The notes: generated by a model from the letters alone, not told the origin. Numbered from the stretch's first letter, positions 28,615 through 39,581 are shown. The stretch: DNA of 64,000 nt from an uncultured Prevotella sp. (GCA_944320285.1 CALUGX010000126.1:1-64000); one strand, 5' to 3'. Numbers and translations: made by a program.

Positions 28615-29781
28615 CTATTTTATGCTGAACTTATAAGCTACGTGGCTGTAATATTTTTCGCCAGGTTTCAAATATGGTGACGGCCATTGTGTTTTATTAG
28701 GCGAATCTGGATATTTCTGACTTTCGAGGCATACAGAAACGTGCTTGGGGTATTTAATGCCGTGTTTGCAACTTACGCCTGTGCCTTGGAAATTGCCTGT
28801 ATACACTTGCACACCCGGTTCGTTGGTAAACATCTCAAGGAAGATGCCTGTCTTCGGAGAATATAATGACGCTGCAACAGTCGTGTCGTCACCTTTACCG
28901 TCTTTATATGTGTTAAGACACCAGTTGTGGTCGTATCCGGAGGCGTTCTTTATTTGGTCGAACGTTGTGTCATTGATTGTCTCGTCTATGGCGTGAGGCT
29001 TGCGGAAATCCATTGGAGTGCCTCCCACTGACTTGATTTCTCCCGTGGTCATGTATGTAGAGTCTGCCGGTGTATAGTTGTCGGCGTTAACGTATAACAC
29101 CATATCCATTCCCTCTTTTGACGGGTCGCCGTTCAAGTTGAAATAGCTGTGGTTAGTCATGTTGACGACCGTTTCCTTGTCCGTAGTGGCTTCAAAAACG
29201 ATGTCAAGTGTATTGTTTGACAATAATTTATATGTCGCTGTTGCTTTTACCGTTCCGGGGAATCCGTTGTCTCCGTCTGGTGAAACGATACTTAGTTGCA
29301 ATATAGAGTCGTTAGGTTGGGTTGCACTATAAACTTGGTACATCCATCCTGATGGTCCGCCGTGAAGACAGTGTCCAAAGTTATTGGTAGGCAGTTGCAC
29401 TGTTTTTCCGCCAACAATGAATTTTCCTTTATTGATGCGGTTTGCATAACGTCCTACCGAAGAGCCGAAATCACTAGGACTATTTATTGTATCCGCATAT
29501 TGTGCGATGTTGTCATATCCAAGAACTACGTCTGTTGGTTTTCCGTTTTTATCAGGTACAACCAAAGAAACTACACGTCCGCCGAAATTAGTAATGCATA
29601 CTTCCATACCATTTGAATTCTTCAAAACATAAAGTTTTACTTCTTTATTATTAATTATGGTATCAAAAGCAGCCGGGTCGAGACCAGATTGTGTTGTTAT
29701 ACTATCGGTTCCCGTAGTACAAGCTGACAAGCACGCTAAAGCCATTCCTAAACTTAAAACGCTTGATTTAATGCTCTTCAT
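28615..29781 (-). CDS. Aldose 1-epimerase, exported lipoprotein form
   Basis: Mutarotase of the GalM family (388 residues). The N-terminus is a lipoprotein signal (lipobox L-S-A-C with lipidated Cys21), so it acts outside the cytoplasm, probably in the periplasm. The catalytic core has R-Y-A-N-R-I, the N-x-x-N-H-S-Y active-site His (N-M-T-N-H-S-Y-F-N) and a later G-Y-D-H-N-W His. It is the first gene of the arabinose cluster, 36 nt before the symporter, and would supply the anomer the transporter prefers. A second, cytoplasmic paralogue lies at 31464. Confidence 0.92.
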   Translation of the reverse strand: MKSIKSSVLSLGMALACLSACTTGTDSITTQSGLDPAAFDTIINNKEVKLYVLKNSNGMEVCITNFGGRVVSLVVPDKNGKPTDVVLGYDNIAQYADTINSPSDFGSSVGRYANRINKGKFIVGGKTVQLPTNNFGHCLHGGPSGWMYQVYSATQPNDSILQLSIVSPDGDNGFPGTVKATATYKLLSNNTLDIVFEATTDKETVVNMTNHSYFNLNGDPSKEGMDMVLYVNADNYTPADSTYMTTGEIKSVGGTPMDFRKPHAIDETINDTTFDQIKNASGYDHNWCLNTYKDGKGDDTTVAASLYSPKTGIFLEMFTNEPGVQVYTGNFQGTGVSCKHGIKYPKHVSVCLESQKYPDSPNKTQWPSPYLKPGEKYYSHVAYKFSIK

Positions 29782-29821
29782 AAATTGATTGAATTGATTA
29801 TTAAGTTTGATTTAATTGGTG

Positions 29822-29855
29822 TAAAAGTACAATTTAATTTCATTACTACTACAAT
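29822..29855 (-). promoter_or_regulatory. Promoter of the arabinose operon
   Basis: On the minus strand, ATTG (29855-29852), 21 nt, then TACTTTTA (29829-29822), close to TTTG-N20-TAnnTTTG. The imperfect -7 suits a regulated promoter. I could not assign an AraR operator with confidence. Confidence 0.5.
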
Positions 29856-30007
29856 TCCATCCGATGTTTTATGCTATTAAAATGTTTTTTTACAACTTTT
29901 ATCAATGCACATAGATAAAAACTCATCTGTAATAAAGCGTGCAGCCTTGTTTGTTAATCGTTTTACACACCAGCAATCTTAACTAAGCCAATTCAGACAA
30001 GGCATGA

Positions 30008-30201
30008 TTTAGCTTGCAAAAGGCCGTTTCTCAACGTGCGATATGTCACATTTTACAAGCTAAATGGTCGTGAATTTGCACTTTGTTAATTATCAGCGAA
30101 TTATAATTTCTCCCAATCGGTTATTATACCTCAGACTTGTTTTGCGTTCATGCAAGGCATATTGTTTAAAACGTAGCGGCACGTCAAGATTGGGTGAGAA
30201 A
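30008..30201. repeat. Two inverted repeats between galK and the ara operon (site E)
   Basis: TTTAGCTTG (30008-30016) pairs with CAAGCTAAA (30056-30064), extended by AAAA/TTTT across a mismatch. TTTCTCCCAATC (30107-30118) pairs with GATTGGGTGAGAAA (30188-30201) with a 2-nt bulge. The first contains AAAAGGCCGTTT, the word shared with the other intergenic repeat sites. No gene is visible in 29856-30223. Confidence 0.55.
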
Positions 30202-30223
30202 CAATATAACGGTAGGAATATGA

Positions 30224-30262
30224 AATAAGGCGAAGGACTTGCCTGTATTCCTTCGCCTTATT
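30224..30262 (-). terminator. Terminator of the galM-galK operon
   Basis: AATAAGGCGAAGGA (30224-30237) pairs perfectly over 14 bp with TCCTTCGCCTTATT (30249-30262), loop 11 nt. It lies 27 nt downstream of the galK stop, with moderately T-rich sequence after it. Confidence 0.85.
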
Positions 30263-30288
30263 ATAAAACTCTGTGTTTAGATTGTAAT

Positions 30289-31449
30289 TTAGCACAATTT
30301 CCGTGCTCCATCGCTTATTACAACATCATAAACTTTGGCCTTTTTCCCGAATTTATTATCATATTCAGTTAAAGTGTCATTTATAAATTTGTCATAAAGT
30401 TCCTCTTTCACAAGGTTTATGGTGCAGCCTCCAAAACCACCCCCCATAATCCGGCTTCCGGTAACGCCGTGTTTGCGGGCTAAATCTACAAGAAAATCAA
30501 GTTCTTCACATGAAACTTCATAATCTTTACTCAACCCGTTATGTGTTTCATACATTTTTTGTCCTACGGTTTCATAGTCTCCTGCGTTTAGCGCGTTACA
30601 AACGGCCAAGACCCTGTCTTTTTCACCTAAGACATACACAGCTCGTTTCATGTCCTCATCGCTTACTTCAGCCTTTACGCCCTCTAACATTTCCCAATTC
30701 GCATCACGTAAAGTTTCAATGTCCATGTCAGCATATTTGTTTTTCAAAGCCGCAACAACGTTTTCACAACTTTTACGTCTGTCATTATAGGCAGAAGATG
30801 CAAGTTCGTGTTTAACTACAGAATCTATCAATACAAGTTTATATCCTTTGGGCTCAAACGGATAATACTCATATTCACGGCTTCTGCAATCAAGACGCAT
30901 GAGTTTACCAGCTTTTCCAAACATACTTGCAAACTGATCCATTATTCCACAATTAACACCACAATAATTGTGCTCTGTCGCCTGTCCTGCAAGCACCATG
31001 TCCCATTTAGAGACTTTGTTGTAACCGAATAAATCATTTAAGGCGTATGCAAAACAACATTCCATTGCTGCGGAAGAAGACATACCAGCTCCCAATGGGA
31101 CATCTCCTGCAAATGCAATGTTAAAACCTTTTACATCAACACCTTGTTTCTTCATTTCCTGTATTATTCCATATATGTATCTTGCCCAGCTTGTGCGTGG
31201 CCCTTCAGGATCGTTTACTTTAAATTCCACCCTGTCTTTTAGGTCTATTGCGTATGCCATCACAGTGTCTGTCCCATTTGGGCGGATTTCGCACATTATG
31301 CCTTTATCAATGGCTCCGGGAAAAACGAAACCTCCGTTGTAGTCTGTGTGTTCACCAATAAGATTTATACGGCCGGGTGCGACATAAACGTTTCCTGTTT
31401 TTCCATCAAAATGTTTGATGAAACGACTTCTTACAAATTCAATATCCAT
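30289..31449 (-). CDS. galK: Galactokinase
   Basis: GHMP kinase that phosphorylates D-galactose at C1. The 386-residue protein has the galactokinase signature G-R-I-N-L-I-G-E-H-T-D-Y-N-G-G near residues 26-40, the ATP-binding P-L-G-A-G-M-S-S-S-A-A segment near 115-125, and the C-terminal G-S-R-I-M-G-G-G-F-G-G motif. It is preceded by the galM gene with a 14-nt gap and followed by a strong terminator. No galactose transporter or galT is adjacent. Confidence 0.96.
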   Translation of the reverse strand: MDIEFVRSRFIKHFDGKTGNVYVAPGRINLIGEHTDYNGGFVFPGAIDKGIMCEIRPNGTDTVMAYAIDLKDRVEFKVNDPEGPRTSWARYIYGIIQEMKKQGVDVKGFNIAFAGDVPLGAGMSSSAAMECCFAYALNDLFGYNKVSKWDMVLAGQATEHNYCGVNCGIMDQFASMFGKAGKLMRLDCRSREYEYYPFEPKGYKLVLIDSVVKHELASSAYNDRRKSCENVVAALKNKYADMDIETLRDANWEMLEGVKAEVSDEDMKRAVYVLGEKDRVLAVCNALNAGDYETVGQKMYETHNGLSKDYEVSCEELDFLVDLARKHGVTGSRIMGGGFGGCTINLVKEELYDKFINDTLTEYDNKFGKKAKVYDVVISDGARKLC

Positions 31450-31463
31450 AGTTTATACGCTTT

Positions 31464-32555
31464 TTATTTATTAACAATGCTAAATTTATAAATTGTTTTT
31501 TGCTTATATTGTTCGCCGGGCCTTAATATGACTGACGGGAAATATGGATGATTGGGAGAGTCTGGGAAATGTTGCGCTTCAAAGCATACGGCACTACGTT
31601 TTGGGAACGTTGCACCATGCTGGCCTTTGTATCCGTCAGCCCAATTATCAGTATAAAGCTGCACACCGGGTTCTGTTGTATATACATCCATTACACGCCC
31701 GCTTACAGGTTCGGTAACACGTGCTGCGAAACTTAATTCGCCTTCTTCTCTTTTATTCAAAACAAAACAATGGTCGTATCCTGCGCCATTTTTTATTTGT
31801 TCATCATCTGCATTAATGTCTTGTCCAAGAGGCTTGGGGTGACGAAAATCAAACGGTGTATCTTTAACCAGTCTTATTTCACCCGTTGGTATGGATGTTT
31901 CGTCTATTGGAAGGTAGTAGTCGGCATTGATTTCACACATTAAATTGTCAATGGTCGGGGTTGGGTTTGATATGCCGGCAAGGCTGAAATATCCGTGACT
32001 TGTAAGATTGATTATCGTTTTTTTGTTCGTTGTGGCTAAATATTCGATAATCAATTCGTTATCATCGTTAAACGTATATACAACTGTAACTTTCACTTCG
32101 CCGGTATAACCCTCTTCTCCATACGATGAAACATAACTTAAAACCAATGTTTCATCATTCATTCGCAAAGCATCCCACACTTTTGCATTAAATCCTTTAT
32201 TACCTCCATGCAGTGAATTTGGTCCATTATTTATTGCAAGTTGGTATTCTTTGCCATTAAGTTGGAATTTACCTTTATTTATACGGTTGCCATATCTACC
32301 GATAAGCGTAGACAAATAAGGTTCCGGACTGTTTATTACGTCTTGAATGTTGTCATGCCCCTGTATCACGTTTGCGTATTTTCCGTTTTTGTCAGGAACC
32401 ATGATCGCAACTATCGCTCCCCCATAATTGGTTATGGCGACTTCGTTGCCTAACTTGTTTTTCAGGATATATAAATCTGTCTTTTTGCCATTTATTGTGG
32501 TTTGAAAATCTTCACATTTCAAACCACACAAACATTGTGCTTCATTTGTGTTCAT
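31464..32555 (-). CDS. galM: Aldose 1-epimerase, cytoplasmic form
   Basis: A 363-residue GalM-family mutarotase without signal peptide. It has R-Y-G-N-R-I, the catalytic-region N-L-T-S-H-G-Y-F and G-Y-D-H-C-F, with the glutamate region V-C-F-E-A-Q-H-F near the end. It provides the alpha anomer of galactose for galK, with which it forms a two-gene operon. Compared with the lipoprotein paralogue at 28615 it has the same catalytic motifs but a different compartment. Confidence 0.93.
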   Translation of the reverse strand: MNTNEAQCLCGLKCEDFQTTINGKKTDLYILKNKLGNEVAITNYGGAIVAIMVPDKNGKYANVIQGHDNIQDVINSPEPYLSTLIGRYGNRINKGKFQLNGKEYQLAINNGPNSLHGGNKGFNAKVWDALRMNDETLVLSYVSSYGEEGYTGEVKVTVVYTFNDDNELIIEYLATTNKKTIINLTSHGYFSLAGISNPTPTIDNLMCEINADYYLPIDETSIPTGEIRLVKDTPFDFRHPKPLGQDINADDEQIKNGAGYDHCFVLNKREEGELSFAARVTEPVSGRVMDVYTTEPGVQLYTDNWADGYKGQHGATFPKRSAVCFEAQHFPDSPNHPYFPSVILRPGEQYKQKTIYKFSIVNK

Positions 32556-32581
32556 AATATTGATGTTTTAGTTAGTTATTT

Positions 32582-32614
32582 GCAAAGTAACCAAAAATAG
32601 TTGAGAAACACAAA
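32582..32614 (-). promoter_or_regulatory. Promoter of galM-galK
   Basis: On the minus strand TTTG (32614-32611), a 21-nt spacer, then TTACTTTG (32589-32582), one base off the TAnnTTTG consensus. Confidence 0.6.
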
Positions 32615-32655
32615 TGAAATATATGAAATTATTTCATTTTAATGTTAAAAAATAA

Positions 32656-33942
32656 TTAAATACAATAAGATAAGAAATCCGCCACAATGTAACTACTGCC
32701 TCCGACAAAAATAAAATCTTCCTTATCAGCATCTTTTAGTGCTTGACGATACGCACTTTTCACATCTTTGTGACTTGTGCCGACAAGGTGCAATCTGTTG
32801 CCTAACTGCATTATATTTTGTTCGCTAATGGCGCGTTTGTTATTCGCCTTGGTAAAATAATATATTGCATTTTTTGGTAACATATTCATCACAGTTTCAA
32901 CGTCTTTGTCATCAACCATGCCAAACACAATCCTCATTTGTTTGTACTTTTGCATTCTCAGCTGTCTACTTAAGTATTCCCAGCCGCCGACGTTGTGGCC
33001 CGTATCACAAATAACTACAGGTGAATTGTTCACTTTTTGCCATCTTCCTGCCAATCCCGTAGTTTTAATAACATTACAAAATCCATACTTAATGTCATCT
33101 TCACTTATTTCCAATCCTAACTTTTTAAGAATTTGTAATGAACATAAAACCGTAGCAGCATTTTTTGTTTGATATATGCCGCCAAGTTCACCATATAATG
33201 TGCCAATGCTTTTAGTTGTATATGTAATTCCGCCTTGGGGCTCCATTCTTGCGTTTGTGATGTCTGTCATGTCTTCGGCGAAAACAATCTGGCTTCCAGT
33301 TTCCTTTGCTTTAGCTTCAAAAACCGGACGTGTCTCATCGTTGCTTTCTCCTATTACAACGGGGATGTGCGCCTTGATTATTCCGGCTTTTTCATAAGCG
33401 ATCTTGGCTAAGGTATTACCAAGGAACTGCGTATGATCGAAACTGATATTGGTTATAATAGAAAGGACTGGCGTTATTATGTTAGTACAGTCAAGCCTTC
33501 CACCTAAACCGACTTCCACAACGGCTATATCTACGTTGCAATCAGCAAAATATTTGAAAGCTAAAGCTGTGGTTAATTCAAAAAAACTTGGATGTAACGG
33601 CTCGAAAAAATATCGTTCATTCTCAATAAAGTCAACTACATATTTTTCCGATATGCACTTTCCGTTCACCCGGATACGTTCGCGAAAATCCTTTAAATGC
33701 GGTGAAGTATATAACCCGACGGTATAACCAGCCGTCTGAAGGACAGCTGCCATTGTATGCGAACAAGAGCCTTTACCGTTGGTTCCTGCTATATGGATTG
33801 TCTTATATTTTTTATGTGGGTTGCAAAAGTGGTTATCCAATGCTATTGTGTTTTCCAACCCCTCTTTATAAGCAACAGCGCCCACTTTATGAAACATAGG
33901 GACGCTGTTGTATAAATATTGTATGGTTTCTTCGTAAGTCAT
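32656..33942 (-). CDS. folC: Folylpolyglutamate synthase / dihydrofolate synthase
   Basis: ATP-dependent ligase adding glutamate to dihydropteroate and folates. The Mur-ligase-like P-loop is G-T-N-G-K-G-S near residues 51-57, followed by T-S-P-H-L and the omega-loop region; V-G-L-G-G-R-L-D-C-T-N is typical of the family. The frame is open back to 34089, but that would run into dnaJ, and the family starts at M-T-Y-E-E-T-I-Q-Y-L, so I place the start at 33942 (428 residues). It follows the dnaJ stop by 13 nt and probably belongs to the grpE-dnaJ transcript. Confidence 0.94.
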   Translation of the reverse strand: MTYEETIQYLYNSVPMFHKVGAVAYKEGLENTIALDNHFCNPHKKYKTIHIAGTNGKGSCSHTMAAVLQTAGYTVGLYTSPHLKDFRERIRVNGKCISEKYVVDFIENERYFFEPLHPSFFELTTALAFKYFADCNVDIAVVEVGLGGRLDCTNIITPVLSIITNISFDHTQFLGNTLAKIAYEKAGIIKAHIPVVIGESNDETRPVFEAKAKETGSQIVFAEDMTDITNARMEPQGGITYTTKSIGTLYGELGGIYQTKNAATVLCSLQILKKLGLEISEDDIKYGFCNVIKTTGLAGRWQKVNNSPVVICDTGHNVGGWEYLSRQLRMQKYKQMRIVFGMVDDKDVETVMNMLPKNAIYYFTKANNKRAISEQNIMQLGNRLHLVGTSHKDVKSAYRQALKDADKEDFIFVGGSSYIVADFLSYCI

Positions 33943-33955
33943 GATAGTTCTGCGG

Positions 33956-35125
33956 TCAGTTAAAATAGTTCTTGAACCTTTGGAATATGGTTCGTTTTGT
34001 TGCACTATCCCCCTTAAAATTATCACTTTCGCGCATTTCTTCCAACTCACGCTTTTCCTTCTGGCTAAGGGTTTTAGGTACATACACACTGATATTTACA
34101 ACCATGTCACCCATACCACGGCCATACCCTTGCACAGCAGGTAAACCTTTCCCTCTTAAGCGCAAAGCCTTGCCTGGTTGAGTACCTGGTTCAATCTTTA
34201 TTCTCACTTTCGAGCCATCGATTGTCGGTATTTCAACACTTCCACCTAATGCTGCAGTAGGAAAGTCAAGTAGAAGATTATATATAATGTCATTGTCGTC
34301 ACGCACGAACGTGTCATTAGATTCTTCTTCAATGTAAACCTGTATGTTGCCAGGCACACCGTTATGAATGCCGGCATTGCCTTTTCCGGGAACATTCACC
34401 ACCATGCCTTCTGACACACCTGCAGGGATGTTGATTTCTACGACTTCTTCGCCTTTTACGACCCCGCTGCCACCGCATACACGGCATTTGTTTTTGATTA
34501 CAGTGCCTTCTCCGTTGCAGGTTGGACATACACTCTGTGTTTGCATCATGCCGAAAAGACTTTGCGTAGTCCTCGTCACCACGCCGCTGCCATGACACGT
34601 CGGACAAGTCTCTTTCGCACCATTCCCTTCTGCTCCCGAACCGTGGCAATGGCTGCAAGTAACGTCTTTCTTGACCTTGAATTTTTTTGTTACGCCGGTT
34701 GATATTTCCTGCAAGGATAATTTTACTTTCAAGCGCAAGTCAGAACCACGGTGCTGTGCAGGGCGGTGTTGTCCTCCGCTAAAGCCTCCACTAAAACCGC
34801 CAAAGCCTCCACGTCCGCCGAATATGTCGCCGAACATAGAGAATATGTCGTCCATACTAAAACCACCGGCACTGCTGAAACCACCGAAACCGCCTTCACC
34901 ACCAGGACCGTTAAAGCCAAATTGGTCATATTGCTGTCTTTTCTGCGGATCATGTAACACGTCATACGCTTCCGCAGCTTCCTTGAATTTCTCTTCGGCC
35001 TCCTTGTTTCCAGGATTGCGGTCTGGATGGTATTTTATGGCTATTTTCCTGTAAGCCTTCTTTATTTCATCTTCTGAGGCATTTTTGCTCACGCCAAGCA
35101 CCTCATAATAATCTCTTTTTGCCAT
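33956..35125 (-). CDS. dnaJ: Chaperone protein DnaJ
   Basis: Type I Hsp40 of 389 residues. Domains in order: J domain (1-65, H33-P34-D35), Gly/Phe-rich linker (about 75-125), zinc-finger region with four C-x-x-C-x-G-x-G repeats (C-S-H-C, C-P-T-C, C-P-T-C, C-R-V-C), and C-terminal substrate-binding domains. It stimulates DnaK ATPase and delivers unfolded proteins. grpE lies upstream, separated by 99 nt containing an inverted repeat; dnaK is not in the window. Confidence 0.98.
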   Translation of the reverse strand: MAKRDYYEVLGVSKNASEDEIKKAYRKIAIKYHPDRNPGNKEAEEKFKEAAEAYDVLHDPQKRQQYDQFGFNGPGGEGGFGGFSSAGGFSMDDIFSMFGDIFGGRGGFGGFSGGFSGGQHRPAQHRGSDLRLKVKLSLQEISTGVTKKFKVKKDVTCSHCHGSGAEGNGAKETCPTCHGSGVVTRTTQSLFGMMQTQSVCPTCNGEGTVIKNKCRVCGGSGVVKGEEVVEINIPAGVSEGMVVNVPGKGNAGIHNGVPGNIQVYIEEESNDTFVRDDNDIIYNLLLDFPTAALGGSVEIPTIDGSKVRIKIEPGTQPGKALRLRGKGLPAVQGYGRGMGDMVVNISVYVPKTLSQKEKRELEEMRESDNFKGDSATKRTIFQRFKNYFN

Positions 35126-35147
35126 AACTTTATTAAATTAAGATTTA

Positions 35148-35222
35148 AAAGTTAAGAATTAAGAAAATATGCCACTATAATATTGCGGACTTGCGATTTT
35201 CTTAATTCTCCACTCTTAACTT
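35148..35222. repeat. Interrupted inverted repeat between grpE and dnaJ
   Basis: AAAAGTTAAGAATTAAGAAA (35148-35167) is mirrored by TTTCTTAATTCT and TTAACTTTT (about 35197-35223), the right side carrying an extra 6 nt. It lies inside a probable operon, so it may be an mRNA processing or attenuation structure. The GTTAAG words resemble those in the purA-hisS gap. Confidence 0.5.
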
Positions 35223-35224
35223 TT

Positions 35225-35878
35225 TCATTGTCCCACTGCAACTTTGGCGTGCCTTATTACTTTGTCGTTCAACATATAGCCTGTTTGGACGCAATCGAGC
35301 ACTTTACCTTTCTTATCGTCACCCATACCGGGCACCATCGCAATGGCTTCATGGAAATTTGTGTCAAACTCGGCGTCCTTGGTGTCGATTTTCTTCACGC
35401 CGAGACTTTCCATTATCTTATTTATCTTTTGATATATCAATTCCATGCCCTCCTTGAGTACGGTTGCGTCTTCTGTTTTTTCTGCGTTGGCGAGTGCGCG
35501 TTCCATGTCATCTATTACAGGCAATATCGCCTGTACGGCTTTTTCCGAACCATTGAGTATCAGTTCTGCCTTTTCTTTCAGTGTGCGTTTCCGATAGTTG
35601 TCAAACTCTGCTACATAACGCAAATATTTATCCTTTAGCTGTTCAATCTCTTCTTGTGCGGCAGCTAATGGGTCTTTTTCGTCGTCATTATCAGCAGTAT
35701 TGTTCGTCGCTTCAGCTGTCTTTTCAGCGTCTTTATCTTCGCCTTTTACGTCGCCATTGTTTGGGCTACTTGCACTTTCATCGGTGCCCGTGGCTGAAGT
35801 ATCTACATCTTTTTCTACCGTTTCGGATACATTCTCCTCACGTTCATCGTTTTTTATATTCTTCTTTTCTTCTTTCAT
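35225..35878 (-). CDS. grpE: Nucleotide exchange factor GrpE
   Basis: Releases ADP from DnaK. The 217-residue protein starts with about 70 acidic low-complexity residues (Lys, Glu, Asp, Thr, Ser, Asn). A long helix (about 75-125, with Y-L-R-Y-V-A-E-F-D-N-Y-R-K-R) follows, then the beta domain ending with G-Y-M-L-N-D-K-V-I-R-H-A-K-V-A-V-G. These are family hallmarks. First gene of the grpE-dnaJ-(folC) run. Confidence 0.97.
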   Translation of the reverse strand: MKEEKKNIKNDEREENVSETVEKDVDTSATGTDESASSPNNGDVKGEDKDAEKTAEATNNTADNDDEKDPLAAAQEEIEQLKDKYLRYVAEFDNYRKRTLKEKAELILNGSEKAVQAILPVIDDMERALANAEKTEDATVLKEGMELIYQKINKIMESLGVKKIDTKDAEFDTNFHEAIAMVPGMGDDKKGKVLDCVQTGYMLNDKVIRHAKVAVGQ

Positions 35879-35941
35879 GACACAAATATTTTTTTGTAAA
35901 GGCTATAGCAAAAACCTTGCCAACGTGCACGTCTGTGACAT

Positions 35942-37620
<1,679 letters not shown>

Positions 37621-37663
37621 TATCGTTTTTCGCCTTTATGTTTTTCGTTATGTCAGGACAAGA

Positions 37664-37805
37664 TCATTTTACGTTTAACAACTGTTCTCCTTGCCGGATA
37701 TCTTCTTTTAGCATATTTAAATTCTCAAGCAACATCCTGACTTCTTCGCTGTTGATGTTGCGCAAATGCGTTTACAATACATTCTTAGCTTCATCATGTC
37801 GCCAA
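37664..37805 (-). pseudogene. Possible gene remnant upstream of the ABC-F gene
   Basis: On the minus strand the frame ending with TGA at 37666-37664 encodes a charged helical tail (S-E-E-V-R-M-L-L-E-N-L, then L-K-E-D-I-R-Q-G-E-Q-L-L) that looks protein-like. It is interrupted by TAA at 37774-37772, beyond which D-E-A-K-N-V-L continues in frame. No start or family is recognisable. It could be the decayed 3' end of a small gene, or chance. Confidence 0.25.
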
Positions 37806-38083
37806 ATTTAATAAGTAATTATCCGTTGGTGAAAGTAATTTAATGCGTACTTAATTCTGCTGATGGGAAATATAATGAATAGCCATAATGAAACTAAATT
37901 AAACAGATTTACTTACACTTTGATTTTTATTAATGCTCTGTATATTAAATATTTTGAATTTAAAATACTTTGGACGTAAATATCGCAAGGAAAAATGTGC
38001 AAGTGTAAGCGGTTGATTTTATGAGTTTTATATATAAACGATGTAAATGTGTGCAGTAAATGTGACTGATTTATAGATGAAAA

Positions 38084-38260
38084 ACGGCCTTTGAAGGCGT
38101 ATTTAATGCCAAACGAGGGTGCCATTGATGGCTAACGAGGGTGGTAATGATGCCCTTTACTACTCTTAAAGGGCATCATTTAAAGATGGTAAAGGGCGTT
38201 ATTAAGGGGTGTTATAGCCGTTAAAACCATCAGTTTGGACGGTTATAACTCTCAATAAGG
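38084..38260. repeat. Modular palindromic intergenic repeat (site B)
   Basis: Downstream of hisC, several units occur in a row: ACGGCCTTTGAA (38084-38095); AACGAGGGTG twice (about 38112 and 38134); a perfect 14-bp inverted repeat AATGATGCCCTTTA / TAAAGGGCATCATT (38146-38159 / 38167-38180); GGTAAAGGGCGTTATTAA (38188-38205); and an imperfect hairpin GTTATAGCCGTTAAAAC / GTTTGGACGGTTATAAC (38211-38227 / 38233-38249). The last two are clearly related to site C at 48970-49075. No coding potential is seen in 37806-38430. Confidence 0.75.
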
Positions 38261-38430
38261 GGCGTCGTCATTCTATTTTGAGTAAACTTACGTACATTTT
38301 GGTTTTGACAAAAAGAAACGAAAATATGCAGATTTGTAAATTTTTGGAACTGTTTTGATTTCTGGCAAAGTCTGTTTTTATATATTAAAAACGCATCCGA
38401 TTCTTTGATGAAAAATCAGAAACGGTTTAT

Positions 38431-38487
38431 AAGTGTTAAGAAAATATGCAGCGAGAATAAATGACAAAGCATATTTTCTTAACACTT
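38431..38487 (-). terminator. Long hairpin downstream of hisC
   Basis: AAGTGTTAAGAAAATATGC (38431-38449) and its exact complement (38469-38487) form a perfect 19-bp stem with a 19-nt loop, 10 nt after the hisC stop. The A/T-rich stem makes it a likely terminator or 3'-end stabiliser of the his operon. Confidence 0.75.
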
Positions 38488-38496
38488 AATTCATAT

Positions 38497-39528
38497 TTAT
38501 AATGTCCTTAGTGCGGAGAGTAGGGCGTTGTTTTCGCCTTTACTGCCTATGGTGATGCGAAGACAGTCGCCGCAAAGCGTAACGCGCGTGCGGTTTCTTA
38601 CGATAATGCCGGCGGCTTTAAGGTAATCATAGATGGCTTGGGCGTCGGTGAACTTCGCGAGCAGGAAGTTGGCATCACTTGGATATACCTTGATGCAGCA
38701 CGGCAAAAGATTGAAGGCTTCAACCATACGCCCACGTTCTAGCAGGATGGTCTTCACCCATTTGTCTACGGCGTATGGGTCTTTCAAGGCCTCCAAAGCT
38801 GTGCGTTGCGTCAGTGCGTTGACGTTGTAGGGATATTTCACCTTGTTGAATATTTCGATTATAGCTTTGTCGGCAAAGGCCATACCGAGGCGTATGGCTG
38901 CACAACCCCACGCCTTGCTGAAAGTGTTAAGCACAACCAGGTTGGCGTATTGAGACAAATCAAGTCTCAACGGCCGCTCCGAAGAAAAGTCAGAATAGGC
39001 CTCGTCTACGATTACGATACCGCTGAAACGGCGTATTGTTTCAACGATTTCATCGCGGCGGATGTTGTTTGCTGTAGGATTGTTGGGTGAACAAATCCAT
39101 ATCAATTTGGTGTTGGTGTCACAGGCGGCAAGCAGTGCGTCTGCCTTAACTTGAAAGTCGGCGTCAAGAAGCACACGGCGATATTCCACGTCATTAATGT
39201 CGGCACATACTTTATACATTCCGTATGTCGGTTCGATGGCGACAACGTTGTCAATGCCGGGACGGGTGAAGCAACGGTAGGCGAGGTCGATAGCCTCATC
39301 CGAACCGTTGCCAAGGAAGATTTTGTCAGCATCAACACCCTTGATTTGGGCGATACGCGCCTTAAGCTCTTTTTGCAGCGGGTCCGGATAGCGGTTGTAA
39401 GGACAGTTGTAAGGGTTCTCGTTAGCGTCGAGAAGCACTTGTGCCGCGCCGCCGTATTCGTTGCGTGCACTGCTGTAAGGCTCTAATTTCCAGATATTTG
39501 GACGGATTAATTCACTTAATGGTTTCAT
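38497..39528 (-). CDS. hisC: Histidinol-phosphate aminotransferase
   Basis: PLP-dependent aminotransferase of histidine synthesis. The 343-residue fold-type I enzyme has S-P-N-N-P-T at 148-153, Asp175 and Tyr178 near the cofactor, and the Schiff-base Lys205 in T-F-S-K-A-W-G. The N-terminal D-A-N-E-N-P-Y segment (34-40) is typical of HisC. It is third in hisG-hisD-hisC; the gap to hisD is 53 nt. The hairpin right after it means the operon ends here, without hisB. Confidence 0.96.
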   Translation of the reverse strand: MKPLSELIRPNIWKLEPYSSARNEYGGAAQVLLDANENPYNCPYNRYPDPLQKELKARIAQIKGVDADKIFLGNGSDEAIDLAYRCFTRPGIDNVVAIEPTYGMYKVCADINDVEYRRVLLDADFQVKADALLAACDTNTKLIWICSPNNPTANNIRRDEIVETIRRFSGIVIVDEAYSDFSSERPLRLDLSQYANLVVLNTFSKAWGCAAIRLGMAFADKAIIEIFNKVKYPYNVNALTQRTALEALKDPYAVDKWVKTILLERGRMVEAFNLLPCCIKVYPSDANFLLAKFTDAQAIYDYLKAAGIIVRNRTRVTLCGDCLRITIGSKGENNALLSALRTL

Positions 39529-39581
39529 TTTGTTGTTAACAGAGTTAATGAGATGTGAAGTCTGGAGTTAAGACAAATGCG

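Noticed and set aside
37913..38125. 70-codon open frame on the minus strand overlapping site B
   Set aside because: It starts within the repeat and encodes an unlikely composition.
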